Source: an uncultured Muribaculaceae bacterium
GTDB lineage: Bacteria; Bacteroidota; Bacteroidia; Bacteroidales; Muribaculaceae
Direction of reading: 5' to 3'
DNA length: 64,000 nucleotides
Assembly (NCBI GenBank): GCA_934636465.1
Contig: CAKUAR010000001.1
Coordinates: forward strand, 143,395 to 207,394
This document shows, one piece after another, positions 1 to 8,823 of the stretch. Every line of letters starts with the position of its first letter. Positions within the stretch are counted from its first letter, which is position 1. The notes beneath the pieces are model-generated. The model saw only the letters and a list, made by a program, of their open reading frames with translations, ran no database searches and was not told the DNA's origin. The position numbers and the translations under genes are program-made.

Positions 1-939
1 GCTCACAAACTTGACCGTAATGCCCAGAACGAGGAGTGGCAAGCTGCGGTGATGAGTGCCGTGGGACAATTCCCTGTCAAAGGCGGCTATTACACAGGCG
101 GTAAACCAAACGCAAACTTCGCAAAGACAGCATGGCGTGGGCTGAATGACGCCTATAAGCTGCCGGCTGGTGCGCAAAAAGTGGAATTTGACCAAATGCA
201 GGCGCAGCCGTCGTTCTGCTCAAGCGCAACGTATGCAGCACTTATAAAGGCTCTGACGCTATGGGACAAGAGCGGAAAAATATCGCGTGCGGCATGGGTG
301 AACATGAAACCATACGTGGGGATAAAAGACGATTTGAACCCTGACGGCATGGGGCAAGACGACGGCGAGGGCTTTTGGGGCAGAGCCAACGCAAACGGCC
401 CAGGCATAGGCGTGCTGGTGAATGAAATGAAAGCTGGGTTCAGCATGACGGCATATCGTGGAGCAAAGAGCGACAGAAACAAGGAAAGTGTCGGAGAGAA
501 ATATGCTACCGACGAGGAGTGGCAAGGCTGTGAGATATGGCAAAGCATGATTCCGGGAGATTTTGTGAAAATATTCTGGGACAGAAACGAAAGCAAGGGT
601 AGCGACAGCGGTGCCATAATAGGCTGCAATGCCGACAAGACCGCTGACCAAGAACAGGGGCACAGTGTGATATTTTGTGGATTTGACCCAAACGGCGATG
701 TGCGCTACTGGAGCTCAAACGGCCCAGGCAAATTCCCAAAAGAAATGGGTTATGGCATGGCGACTTGCCCTCGAACAAGGATACAGCGAATAGTGGTGAC
801 AAGAATATTGCGCCCAGAGCGATTTGACAAAGCCAAAAAGATGAAACCAACTGTCGTGAATAAATGGCTGTGGGATCTTAACGGCAAGCACCACGCGACG
901 ACGGCAGAGCTGAAGAAAAACCTGGGAATAAAAGACTGA
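1..939 (+). CDS. Cysteine-peptidase-like protein, 5' end cut by window
   Basis: The reading frame is open from base 1, so the true start lies outside the window; the GTG at 49 is only the first internal start-like codon. About 313 residues are visible. I do not recognise a named family. A Cys in a FCSSATY context, a later His in GHSVIFCGFD and an Asn in YWSSNGPGK are spaced like the Cys-His-Asn residues of NlpC/P60 or papain-like amidases, and the His segment resembles the strand of such folds. There is no membrane segment in the visible part. It ends 51 bases before the thioesterase gene on the same strand, so the two may be co-transcribed. The enzymatic role is inference from motif order only. 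Confidence 0.6.
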   Translation, partial: AHKLDRNAQNEEWQAAVMSAVGQFPVKGGYYTGGKPNANFAKTAWRGLNDAYKLPAGAQKVEFDQMQAQPSFCSSATYAALIKALTLWDKSGKISRAAWVNMKPYVGIKDDLNPDGMGQDDGEGFWGRANANGPGIGVLVNEMKAGFSMTAYRGAKSDRNKESVGEKYATDEEWQGCEIWQSMIPGDFVKIFWDRNESKGSDSGAIIGCNADKTADQEQGHSVIFCGFDPNGDVRYWSSNGPGKFPKEMGYGMATCPRTRIQRIVVTRILRPERFDKAKKMKPTVVNKWLWDLNGKHHATTAELKKNLGIKD

Positions 940-990
940 TGATGAGCATCGGCCTAATGAAAGAAAAAGAATTATTAGAAGAAGACTTGA

Positions 991-1734
991 ATGGAAAGCA
1001 ACATTAAAGAGTATACACAAAAATTTTATTTAGTGGCAGGCGACTGCAATCCAGAGAAAGAATTGCCGCTGACTATGCTTATGAACAGAGTGATAGAGAT
1101 AGCCACTGTGCATGCCAACATGTGGGGCATAGGCTATGACGCGCTGATAAAGAACAACCACGCATGGGTGCTTTCGAGAGTGGCGGTGGAAATGAAACGC
1201 TATCCGAAAGTGAACGAAAACTATGAGGTGACGACGTGGATAGAGAGCTACAACAGGCATTTCTCAAAAAGAAACATGGAAATAACAGACCAGAACGGAG
1301 AAACGATAGGGTATGTGAGAACCGTGTGGATGATAATAGACCTGGCTTCGCGCGGAGGGGCTGACATAGATAGATATGGCAACATTGCCGACTACGTGTC
1401 GGAAAGGGCATGCCCCATAGAACCAATTTCAAGGCTCAGAATGACTGGTGATGCCAGCAAGAAGAGCGACTACACGTTTAAGTATGCCGACTGCGACGTT
1501 AACAGGCACGTCAACACGGTGAGATATGTGGAGCTACTGCTGAACCAATTTACACTCGAACAGTTTGACAAGAGTTTTGTGGAGCGTTTTGAGATTGCTT
1601 TCTACAAGGAAACCCGCTATGGCGAAACTGCCGAGGTGATGATGGAAGGTAGCGATGAGAACTGCAAATTGAGTGTGGAGGTAAATGGAGAATGTCACTG
1701 CTGCGCACGGTTCAGACTTGCTCCCCGGAAGTGA
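991..1734 (+). CDS. Acyl-ACP thioesterase
   Basis: 247-residue double hot-dog protein of the bacterial acyl-ACP thioesterase family, which releases free fatty acids from acyl carrier protein. The N-terminal hot-dog carries the helix with TVHANMWGIGYDAL and the strand WVLSRVAVEMKRYP. The C-terminal half has the characteristic segment YADCDVNRHVNTVRY (about residues 165-180), where Asp/Asn and His of the family sit. Length matches the bacterial family. Its 3' end overlaps the convergent YigZ-family gene by 23 bases, so no terminator separates the two. Assignment rests on residue patterns, not a database search. Confidence 0.85.
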   Translation: MESNIKEYTQKFYLVAGDCNPEKELPLTMLMNRVIEIATVHANMWGIGYDALIKNNHAWVLSRVAVEMKRYPKVNENYEVTTWIESYNRHFSKRNMEITDQNGETIGYVRTVWMIIDLASRGGADIDRYGNIADYVSERACPIEPISRLRMTGDASKKSDYTFKYADCDVNRHVNTVRYVELLLNQFTLEQFDKSFVERFEIAFYKETRYGETAEVMMEGSDENCKLSVEVNGECHCCARFRLAPRK

Positions 1735-2320
1735 TTTTGCAACCGTTGACTTTTGCCAGCTGGCCAGAGAGAAGCTCGAAATCGTCGAGATAGCACTCTA
1801 TGGTCATGCTGCAAGAGTTGTCGAAATTTTGAGCCAGAAACGCGACATCGCTATTTTTGATGATTTTCATTATGCCCTGCATTGACAGGTAGGGGAAAGT
1901 GAAGTTGATTTGACGCTTCTCGCGGCACTCGATTATGGTGGCGTTGTTGAGGGCTTCGAATGCGGCGGTCTTGTAGGCCTCAATCAGTCCAGGCGTGCCG
2001 AGCTTTATGCCGCCAAAATAGCGAACCACACACACAAGCACGTTAGTGAGCTGAAATGAGCGGATTTGTCCGAGAATTGGGCGACCCGCCGTGCCGCTTG
2101 GCTCGCCGTTGTCGTTGCACAAAAAGCGGTCGTGGTTAGGGCCAAGCATATATGCCCAGCAGCAATGCCGTGCATCGTGATACTTATTTTGATACACCTT
2201 TATTGTAGCTTTGGCCTCGTCTTCGTTATCGACAGGTATGGCAAAGGAAATGAATTTGCTCATTTTTGCCTTGTATAAGCCTTGTGATGTCTGCGTTATG
2301 GTTTTGTAGCCGTCGCTCAT
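1712..2320 (-). CDS. YigZ/IMPACT family protein
   Basis: 202-residue member of the UPF0029/IMPACT (YigZ) family, whose bacterial members are of uncertain function, possibly linked to translation. The family signature is intact: RHCCWAYMLG near residue 52, DNGEPSGTAGRPILGQI near 69-85, and VVRYFGGIKLGTPGLIEAY near 97-116. The C-terminal half fits the DUF1949 ferredoxin-like domain of bacterial members. Transcription is convergent with the thioesterase gene and the coding ends overlap. A minus-strand TAATTTTG box lies 44-51 bases upstream (2364-2371). Confidence 0.88.
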   Translation of the reverse strand: MSDGYKTITQTSQGLYKAKMSKFISFAIPVDNEDEAKATIKVYQNKYHDARHCCWAYMLGPNHDRFLCNDNGEPSGTAGRPILGQIRSFQLTNVLVCVVRYFGGIKLGTPGLIEAYKTAAFEALNNATIIECREKRQINFTFPYLSMQGIMKIIKNSDVAFLAQNFDNSCSMTIECYLDDFELLSGQLAKVNGCKITSGEQV

Positions 2321-2363
2321 AGTGATTGTGCCGAAAACTTTTATTTATATCGTATTGTCAGGG

Positions 2364-2371
2364 CAAAATTA
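2364..2371 (-). promoter_or_regulatory. Probable -7 promoter box for the YigZ-family gene
   Basis: On the minus strand this reads TAATTTTG, matching the Bacteroidota -7 consensus TAnnTTTG, at a sensible distance from the start at 2320. I see no clear -33 TTTG at 19-21 bases upstream, so this is a box match only. Confidence 0.45.
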
Positions 2372-2470
2372 CTAAAATATATGATAATGGAACGAAATTG
2401 CGGCGCAAGGTGAGGAAAACTTGTGTGAAACTTGTGGACTGGCAGAATGGAAACATCGCGTTTTTTTGTA

Positions 2471-2478
2471 TAACTTTG
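2471..2478 (+). promoter_or_regulatory. Probable -7 promoter box for DUF4494-yggS
   Basis: TAACTTTG matches the Bacteroidota -7 consensus and lies 106 bases before the DUF4494 start. Between them, AAGGAG at 2569-2574 is a good ribosome-binding site, which supports ATG 2585 as the start. Confidence 0.5.
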
Positions 2479-2584
2479 TGATTGCGAAATGGTGCATGAC
2501 CGGCAAGACCGGTCTGGGCACGAATTATGGAGATAAAAAGAAAATAATAATTATAAAATAAAGATTTTAAGGAGATTATTGAAT

Positions 2585-3064
2585 ATGAGTACATGGTTTG
2601 AAGTTAAGGTGAAATATGACAAAATTATGGAAAACGGTGCACAAAAGACCGTTACAGAGCCATATCTGGTGGACGCATTGTCATTTACAGAGGCAGAGGC
2701 TCGCATAATAGAGGAAATGCAGCCATATTTTGCCGGAGAGTCGGAAGTGTCGGCAGTGAAGAAGGAGAAAATCAGCGACATTTTCTATAAAGAAGGCGGC
2801 GACCGCTGGTATAAAGTGAAAGTGAACTTTATAACCATAGACGAGAAGACTGGTGCCGAGAAAAAGAGTCCGAACTATATGCTTGTGCAGGCCGTGGGCT
2901 TCAAAGAGGCAATGGACACATTCCTGGAAGGCATGAAAGACACAATGGCTGACTACGAGATATTCTCGATAACAGAAACTGCACTTATGGACGTGTTCCC
3001 GGCCAACCTGTCGGAAACGTTGGCTGACAAAGAAGCCAGAAAAGAGGCTGCCAAAGCAGAGTGA
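2585..3064 (+). CDS. DUF4494 domain-containing protein
   Basis: 159-residue cytoplasmic protein of DUF4494, a family essentially confined to Bacteroidota, with no established function. It begins MSTWFEVKVKYDK and contains the typical internal near-repeat: FEVKVKYDKI at the N-terminus and YKVKVNFITIDEKTG near residue 77, suggesting two similar beta-rich halves. ATG 2585 is chosen because AAGGAG sits ten bases upstream; two codons earlier there is only a TTG. It is followed after four bases by yggS on the same strand, so the two are very likely one transcript. Confidence 0.85.
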   Translation: MSTWFEVKVKYDKIMENGAQKTVTEPYLVDALSFTEAEARIIEEMQPYFAGESEVSAVKKEKISDIFYKEGGDRWYKVKVNFITIDEKTGAEKKSPNYMLVQAVGFKEAMDTFLEGMKDTMADYEIFSITETALMDVFPANLSETLADKEARKEAAKAE

Positions 3065-3068
3065 CAAG

Positions 3069-3740
3069 ATGGAGAACATCGTTGAAAACATTGAGAAAAT
3101 AAAGGCGGAGCTGCCAGAGGGCGTGAAGCTTGTGGCTGTGTCGAAGTTTCACCCGGCAGAAGTGGTGAGAGCGGCATACGATGCAGGGCTTCGCACCTTT
3201 GGTGAGAACCGTGCCCAGGAACTTGCAGCAAAGCAACCGTTGCTGCCAGCCGACATTGAGTGGCACTTTATAGGTCACTTGCAGAAAAACAAGGTGAAGA
3301 CCGTGGTGGGCAGAGCGGCAATGATACAGAGTGTGGACAGCTTGGAGCTGCTGGCTCAGATAGACAAGGAGTCGGCAAAACTGGGGCTGAAAACCGATGT
3401 GTTGCTACAGATGCATGTGGCCCAAGAGGAGGCAAAGAGCGGATTTTACATTGACGAGCTGAACGAGCTGTGTGAAAAAGACGCATTTGCCGCATTTGCT
3501 AACGTGAACTATTGTGGTGTGATGACTATGGCCACCAACACCAGAGACGAAAGTCAGGTGGCGCGTGAGTTTGGCTCTGTGAAGCAGGAATTTGACTTGT
3601 TGCGGAAGAATTGTTTTTCGGATAAGCCTGCGTTTGCACAGCTAAGCATGGGCATGAGCCACGACTGGAAAATAGCTGTGAGTCAAGGCGCCACAATGGT
3701 GAGAGTGGGAACGGCGATATTTGGCCAACGCGAGTATTGA
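3069..3740 (+). CDS. yggS: YggS/PLPBP family pyridoxal-phosphate homeostasis protein
   Basis: 223-residue PLP-binding protein of the YggS/PROSC family, which holds pyridoxal 5'-phosphate and affects amino-acid and vitamin B6 homeostasis rather than catalysing a known reaction. The PLP lysine lies in LVAVSKFHP (Lys at about residue 26). FGENRAQEL and EWHFIGHLQKNKV are family signatures, and LSMGMSHDW with the phosphate-binding VRVGTAIFGQR near the C-terminus completes the alanine-racemase-like barrel. The length is typical. It follows the DUF4494 gene after only four bases. Confidence 0.93.
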   Translation: MENIVENIEKIKAELPEGVKLVAVSKFHPAEVVRAAYDAGLRTFGENRAQELAAKQPLLPADIEWHFIGHLQKNKVKTVVGRAAMIQSVDSLELLAQIDKESAKLGLKTDVLLQMHVAQEEAKSGFYIDELNELCEKDAFAAFANVNYCGVMTMATNTRDESQVAREFGSVKQEFDLLRKNCFSDKPAFAQLSMGMSHDWKIAVSQGATMVRVGTAIFGQREY

Positions 3741-3796
3741 CGCCTTGCCGGCACAAAAATGCAAGAGAAAGGTTAGGCAAATCTAAAAAAATAATG

Positions 3797-3804
3797 TAAA
3801 TTTG
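3797..3804 (+). promoter_or_regulatory. Probable -7 promoter box for the MFS permease
   Basis: TAAATTTG matches the Bacteroidota -7 consensus and lies 89 bases before the permease start. The preceding yggS ends at 3740, so this is a plausible independent promoter. Confidence 0.5.
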
Positions 3805-3892
3805 TTGACAGAAGAGATGGATTGCAAATCTACTGATTAATTGATTTCTTCGCATTAAAATAATTTATACTAAACATAAAAACTTAAACTAA

Positions 3893-5143
3893 ATGGCAAA
3901 TCAAAAGAAACAATGGGCTGCAATCATTATGATGATAGCCCTCTTCGCAATGATTGCATTCGTGACTAACTTGTGCTCACCGATGGCCGTCATTGTTCAA
4001 AATCAATTTGGAGCAAGCGAACTTCAATCTCAAATCGGCAACTATGCAAACTTCATTGCATATTTGGTGATGGGTATTCCGAGCGGTATGCTCATAGTGA
4101 AATTCGGCTACAAAAAGACAGCTCTGCTGGCTCTTGTAGTGGGCATCGTGGGCATGTTGCTTGAATTGCTCTCCGGCTCAATGGAAAGCATGTGGGTGTA
4201 TCTGCTTGGTGCATTTATCAGCGGTTTCTGCATGTGTATGCTCAATGCCGTTGTTAACCCACTGCTCAATGTGCTTGGCGGTGGTGGCAACACAGGTAAC
4301 CAACTCATACAAATAGGCGGTGCGTTCAATAGCGCAGCAGCAGTGGCCGTGTATATCATTCTGGGTGCATTGATAGGCGAGGTGACAAAAGACACCGGCA
4401 TTGTTGACGCTGCTCCAGCCATGTATATAGCTTTGGCTATTTTCGTAGTGGCATTTGTGGTGCTGGCATTGACTAAGATTGAGGAGCCAGAGCAAGAGCC
4501 TGTGAGCTTCAATCTTGTGAAAGGCGCATTGAAATATCGCCACTTCGCCCTCGGTGCATTGGCAATCTTCCTGTATATGAGCGTGGAAGTAGGCACACCT
4601 ACATATATGATTAAGTATCTGATTGGCGAGGTGGGCATCTCGGCAGGTGTGGCTTCGCTGATAGCAGCAGTTTACTGGTTCTTTATGTTCATCGGCCGCA
4701 CAGTGGGTGGCAGCATTGGAAGCAAGGTGAGCAGCCGCACCATGGTCAGCACTGTGGCCACAGCCGCTATCATATTGCTGGCTTTCGGCATGTTCTCGCC
4801 AAGCACTTGGACTGTGGAAGTGCCAGGAGTTGACTGGGCTAATCTCAGTGTGATTTGGGTGAATGTTCCTATTGGCGTGGCAGCATTTATCTGCGTGGGT
4901 CTTTGCACTTCGGTTATGTGGGGAGGTATCTTCAACATGGCTGTTGAGGGACTTGGCAAATACACTGCGGCTGCATCGGGCATATTCATGACAATGGTGT
5001 TTGGTTGCGCAGTGATGGTGGCTCTCCAGGCTTGGGTGGCCGATGCAACTGGCGGCAACTACTTGATAAGCTACATAATTCCTCTGGTGTGTGCTGCATA
5101 CATCTTGTTCTACGCTCTTGTGGGCAGCAAGGTGAAGAAATAA
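3893..5143 (+). CDS. MFS sugar permease (FHS/FucP-like)
   Basis: 416-residue major facilitator protein with about twelve hydrophobic segments. The segment NAVVNPLLNVLGGGGNTGNQ followed by GGAFNSAAAVAVY (about residues 116-155) corresponds to the NPxxxxLG...FNS region of the fucose/glucose-galactose:H+ symporter (FHS) family, and GIPSGMLIVKFGYKKTAL near residue 63 is the MFS cytoplasmic loop. It probably imports a sugar across the inner membrane. Substrate cannot be told from sequence. It lies directly before transketolase, separated by an intrinsic terminator, so co-regulation is possible but co-transcription unlikely. Confidence 0.82.
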   Translation: MANQKKQWAAIIMMIALFAMIAFVTNLCSPMAVIVQNQFGASELQSQIGNYANFIAYLVMGIPSGMLIVKFGYKKTALLALVVGIVGMLLELLSGSMESMWVYLLGAFISGFCMCMLNAVVNPLLNVLGGGGNTGNQLIQIGGAFNSAAAVAVYIILGALIGEVTKDTGIVDAAPAMYIALAIFVVAFVVLALTKIEEPEQEPVSFNLVKGALKYRHFALGALAIFLYMSVEVGTPTYMIKYLIGEVGISAGVASLIAAVYWFFMFIGRTVGGSIGSKVSSRTMVSTVATAAIILLAFGMFSPSTWTVEVPGVDWANLSVIWVNVPIGVAAFICVGLCTSVMWGGIFNMAVEGLGKYTAAASGIFMTMVFGCAVMVALQAWVADATGGNYLISYIIPLVCAAYILFYALVGSKVKK

Positions 5144-5178
5144 ACACAGCTTTATAGTTATAAAGGCTGAAAACTATG

Positions 5179-5215
5179 ACGGCTCGCTTGAAAAAGGCGA
5201 GCCGTAGTTTTTTTT
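5179..5215 (+). terminator. Intrinsic terminator after the MFS permease
   Basis: A perfect 9-bp stem (ACGGCTCGC at 5179-5187, GCGAGCCGT at 5197-5205) with a nine-base loop is followed by a run of T at 5208-5215. It lies 36 bases after the stop codon. Confidence 0.92.
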
Positions 5216-5352
5216 CTCCTGCGACTGGCTGACTTGGCTGCTATGGGACTGATGCAAATTGAAAAAGGGCGACAAATGTGGGGAAATGCTTGTAAAATAT
5301 GCGTATTTTGGGTAAATTCGCAAAAAAATGGTGTCATCGAAAAATTACAGAA

Positions 5353-7395
5353 ATGACTAATAAAGAAATTATGGAAAAAGCAGCCAACAACATCAGAGTT
5401 TTGGCTGCGACTATGGTTGAAAAGGCAAAGTCTGGACACCCGGGCGGTGCTATGGGTGGAGCAGACTATATCAATGTGCTCTACTCAAAATATATAGTGA
5501 ATGACCCAGACGACCCAACATGGTTTGGACGTGACCGTTTCTATTTGGACCCAGGCCACATGTCGCCAATGCTGTATCCGGTGCTTTGCTTGACTGGAAA
5601 ATACAGCATAGCCGACTTGCAGCAGTTCCGCCAGTGGGGAAGTGTGACTCCTGGTCACCCAGAGCTTGACATAAAGAGAGGCATTGAGAACTCGTCAGGT
5701 CCACTTGGTCAAGGCCACGCAATAGCCGTTGGCTCGGCAATAGCAGAGCGTTTCATTGTAGCTCATTTCGGCGAGGAATTCGCTCACAAGACATACGCAT
5801 TTATAAGCGACGGCGGAATACAGGAAGGTATTTCACAAGAAGTGGGCAGACTTGCCGGCTATCTGGGACTCAACAACCTGATAATGTTTTATGACAGCAA
5901 CGATGTGCAGCTGTCAACCGACTGCGACGCAGTGTCGTCGGAAGACACGGCAGAAAAATATAAGGCTTGGCACTGGTTTGTGCAGGAAGTAGATGGCACT
6001 GACGCCGAAGCCATGGGCAAGGCTCTTGACAATGCTCTGCAAGAGAAAGACAGACCATCGCTGATAATAGGCCACACTGTGATGGGACGCGGCTGTGTGA
6101 CTGCCGACGGAAAGAACTTTGAGGGCCAGTGCAGCACTCACGGACAGCCATTGAGCAAGTCGGGCGCAAGCTATGAGAAAACTGTGGAGCACCTGGGCGG
6201 CGACCCACAAGACCCATGGAAGATTTGGGCTGACGTGGAGGCTCTGTATGAAGCACGCAAGGAAGAATTGCGCGCGATAGTGGCAGAACGCAAGGCTGCC
6301 GAGAAAAAATGGCGCGAAGCCAACCCTGAAAAAGCAAAAGAGCTTGACAGCTACATAAATAATGTGGTGACACCTGTGGATTATAAGGCAATAAGCCACA
6401 AAGCAAACATTGCAACGCGCGCAGCTTCGGCAGATGTGCTTGGTGTTCTTGCAGAAAAGGTGGGAAACATGATTGTGTCGTCGGCCGATTTGGCAAACAG
6501 CGACAAGACCGATGCTTTCTTGAAAAAGACCACGCCATTTGCTCCTAAGGACTTCAAAGGCGCATTCTTGCATGCTGGAGTATCGGAGTTGGGCATGACA
6601 TCTATTATAAACGGTATACTACTGCATGGAGGACTGATTGGCGCATGCGCCACATTCTTTGTGTTCTCGGATTACATGAAGCCAGCCGTGAGGCTTTCGG
6701 CTCTCATGCAACTGCCGGTTAAGTTTATTTGGACTCACGACGCCTTTAGAGTGGGTGAGGACGGTGCCACACACGAACCAGTGGAGCAAGAGGCTCAGAT
6801 AAGACTTCTTGAGGAATTGAAAAACCACGCTGGCGAGAACAGCCTGCTCGTGCTGCGTCCGGCCGACAGCGCAGAAACGTCGGTGGCCTGGAAGATGGCA
6901 ATGGAGAACACTAAAACGCCAACAGCGCTTATATTGTCGCGCCAAAACATAGTGGACTTGCCTGCCCAAAACGGTGAGGGCTATGAAGCTCGCTACGAAG
7001 AGGCCCTTGGTGCAGAGCGCGGTGGATATGTGGTGAAGAAAGCTGCCGATGCCGATGTGATACTGATAGCCAACGGCTCGGAAGTGTCAACACTCTTTGC
7101 TGCTGATGAAATACTCGCAGCCAAAGGCATAAAGACACAAATAGTGTCTGTTCCGTCAATAGGCTTGTTCTTGAATCAAAGCAAGGAGTATCGCGACAGC
7201 GTGATTCCTGAAGGTGTGCGCCGATTTGGCTTGACGTCAGGATTGCCATCAACGTTGCTGAAACTGATACCGGAGGGTACCATCTTCGGCTTAGACCACT
7301 TCGGTTTCTCGGCTCCTTATGGCGTGCTTGACGAGAAATTTGGTTTCACTGCACAGAATGTGGCAGAGCAAATAGAAGCTTTGGTTAAAGGCTAA
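5353..7395 (+). CDS. tkt: Transketolase
   Basis: 680-residue thiamine-diphosphate enzyme that moves two-carbon units in the non-oxidative pentose phosphate pathway. Visible landmarks are KSGHPGGAMGG near residue 27, SSGPLGQGHAIAVG near 117, the ThDP-Mg motif in SDGGIQEGISQE near 152 (the usual first Gly is Ser here), the second-domain segment TFFVFSDYMKPAVRLSAL, and THDAFRVGEDGATHEPVEQ near 475. ATG 5353 is chosen because the protein starting MTNKEIMEKAANNIR aligns with the family; the upstream in-frame ATG at 5299 would add an 18-residue basic tail and overlaps the likely promoter region. It appears monocistronic. Confidence 0.96.
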   Translation: MTNKEIMEKAANNIRVLAATMVEKAKSGHPGGAMGGADYINVLYSKYIVNDPDDPTWFGRDRFYLDPGHMSPMLYPVLCLTGKYSIADLQQFRQWGSVTPGHPELDIKRGIENSSGPLGQGHAIAVGSAIAERFIVAHFGEEFAHKTYAFISDGGIQEGISQEVGRLAGYLGLNNLIMFYDSNDVQLSTDCDAVSSEDTAEKYKAWHWFVQEVDGTDAEAMGKALDNALQEKDRPSLIIGHTVMGRGCVTADGKNFEGQCSTHGQPLSKSGASYEKTVEHLGGDPQDPWKIWADVEALYEARKEELRAIVAERKAAEKKWREANPEKAKELDSYINNVVTPVDYKAISHKANIATRAASADVLGVLAEKVGNMIVSSADLANSDKTDAFLKKTTPFAPKDFKGAFLHAGVSELGMTSIINGILLHGGLIGACATFFVFSDYMKPAVRLSALMQLPVKFIWTHDAFRVGEDGATHEPVEQEAQIRLLEELKNHAGENSLLVLRPADSAETSVAWKMAMENTKTPTALILSRQNIVDLPAQNGEGYEARYEEALGAERGGYVVKKAADADVILIANGSEVSTLFAADEILAAKGIKTQIVSVPSIGLFLNQSKEYRDSVIPEGVRRFGLTSGLPSTLLKLIPEGTIFGLDHFGFSAPYGVLDEKFGFTAQNVAEQIEALVKG

Positions 7396-7451
7396 TAAAT
7401 CAAAAAATGTGATTTTTTTGCCTAAAGTATTAATTATTAAAAAAAAAGATA

Positions 7452-7459
7452 TATATTTG
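7452..7459 (+). promoter_or_regulatory. Probable -7 promoter box for the OmpA porin
   Basis: TATATTTG fits the Bacteroidota -7 consensus and lies 67 bases before ATG 7527. It sits in a very AT-rich tract, as is common before highly expressed outer-membrane protein genes. I see no convincing -33 box. Confidence 0.5.
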
Positions 7460-7526
7460 CACAACATTTTGGATTAGAATATAAATTAATTTATTGTTTA
7501 ACAGAAATAAAACAAAACGTAAGTCT

Positions 7527-8750
7527 ATGAAAAAGATTACTTTAACAGCACTTTTCTGTGCTATGTTCATGGCTCCTTCTGTTGTTAACGCACAGGAGGT
7601 GACCTATGTTGAAGATCCTGCTCAAGGCTACACATTCAACCGTTTCCAGGACAACTGGTTTATTGAGGCTGAAGGTGGTGCAGGCGTTATGCTTTCACAA
7701 AAAGATCAAGAAGCTGACTTTGGCGATCGCTATGGTTGGAAAGGTAACTTAGCTATTGGTAAATGGTTCTCACCAATTCTTGGTGTACGTTTGGGTGGTG
7801 AGTTCAACCAAATGAAGGGTGTTGTTGACCCTAACGGCGTTAATGGTGCTCTTGGTGTACGCAAAGACAAAGAGAAAATCAATGGTTACTTCGCACAGCA
7901 GTTCAACAATATCGGCGCTTTTGGTGACGTTATGTTGAACCTCACTAACTGGTGGTGCGGTTATCGTCCAGGCCGCGTTTACAACGCAGTTGCATACGCT
8001 GGTATGGGTGTTCACTGGGTATATGAAAAAGAGAACCAAGGTGAAGGCGACTGGAAATATGCTGCTGGTGCTGACCACTCACGTAACTTCAGCTTCCGCG
8101 CAGGTTTGTTAAACACATTTGCATTGAGCAAACATGTTAACTTCCTCCTTGACCTCCGCTTCGACATGCTTCAGGACCACGTAGATGGTTTTGGCCAAAG
8201 AACTTGGGTTGAGTATCCTTCAGTGTTGCTCGGTTTCTCTTACAAGTTCAACAAGACCGACTGGACTGCACCTGTTGTTCCTGTATGCCCAACATACAAA
8301 TACACAGATGCTGAAGGTGACGCTCTCGTAGCTCGTCTGCAAGCTGCTGACGCTAAGATTGCTTCTCTGGAGCAACAACTTCGCGACTGCTTGAACAAGA
8401 AACCAGTTGAGCAAGCTAAGAGCGATGCTCCTCTTGCAACTATCTACTACCCAATCGGCAAATCTTACATCACTGGCGTTCAAAAGAAAGTCGTTAACGC
8501 TGTTGCTAACGTGATGACTCAAAACGATAAGAACTATGTTCTTACTGGTTGGGCTGATAACTACACTGGTTCTGCCAAAATCAACACTAAGCTCCGTAAG
8601 GCTCGTGTTGCTGGCGTGAAGAAAGCCCTCATTGGCAAGGGAGTAAAGGCAAGCCGTCTTGATGCTCAAATCAACGATGGTAACTTGACTAACTTCGGTG
8701 CTAAGAGCGCATCTCTTGACCGTGCCGTTACAATCAACGAAGCTAAATAA
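7527..8750 (+). CDS. OmpA-family outer membrane protein
   Basis: 407-residue exported protein. Residues 1-22 form a signal peptide ending near VVNAQ. An N-terminal beta-barrel domain of about 250 residues follows, with alternating aromatic strands such as NWFIEAEGGAGVML and LGVRLGGEFNQM. A short coiled segment (AEGDALVARLQAADAKIASLEQQLRD) leads to a C-terminal OmpA-like peptidoglycan-binding domain, in which WADNYTGSAKINTKLRKARV gives the Asp and Arg that bind diaminopimelate in the family. ATG 7527 is preferred because it starts a clean signal peptide; the upstream frame is basic and lacks hydrophobicity. Codon use looks like that of a highly expressed gene. Probably a major porin or envelope-anchoring protein. 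Confidence 0.92.
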   Translation: MKKITLTALFCAMFMAPSVVNAQEVTYVEDPAQGYTFNRFQDNWFIEAEGGAGVMLSQKDQEADFGDRYGWKGNLAIGKWFSPILGVRLGGEFNQMKGVVDPNGVNGALGVRKDKEKINGYFAQQFNNIGAFGDVMLNLTNWWCGYRPGRVYNAVAYAGMGVHWVYEKENQGEGDWKYAAGADHSRNFSFRAGLLNTFALSKHVNFLLDLRFDMLQDHVDGFGQRTWVEYPSVLLGFSYKFNKTDWTAPVVPVCPTYKYTDAEGDALVARLQAADAKIASLEQQLRDCLNKKPVEQAKSDAPLATIYYPIGKSYITGVQKKVVNAVANVMTQNDKNYVLTGWADNYTGSAKINTKLRKARVAGVKKALIGKGVKASRLDAQINDGNLTNFGAKSASLDRAVTINEAK

Positions 8751-8776
8751 TCATAACAGATATATTTAACTGAATG

Positions 8777-8805
8777 ACGCGCCCCAGAAATGGGGCGCGT
8801 TTTTT
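8777..8805 (+). terminator. Intrinsic terminator after the OmpA porin
   Basis: A perfect 10-bp GC-rich stem (ACGCGCCCCA, TGGGGCGCGT) closes a GAAA tetraloop and is followed by six T. It lies 27 bases after the stop codon and 19 bases before the first copy of the 105-bp repeat. Confidence 0.96.
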
Positions 8806-8823
8806 GTGCTTATTTGCTTGTTA

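Noticed and set aside
5299..5352. Upstream in-frame ATG that would extend transketolase by 18 residues
   Set aside because: The extension is basic, unlike the family N-terminus, and lies where the promoter should be. ATG 5353 starts the conserved sequence.
7401..7420. A/T-only inverted repeat after transketolase as a terminator
   Set aside because: The stem has almost no G-C pairs, so it is too weak to list as an intrinsic terminator, although it may contribute.
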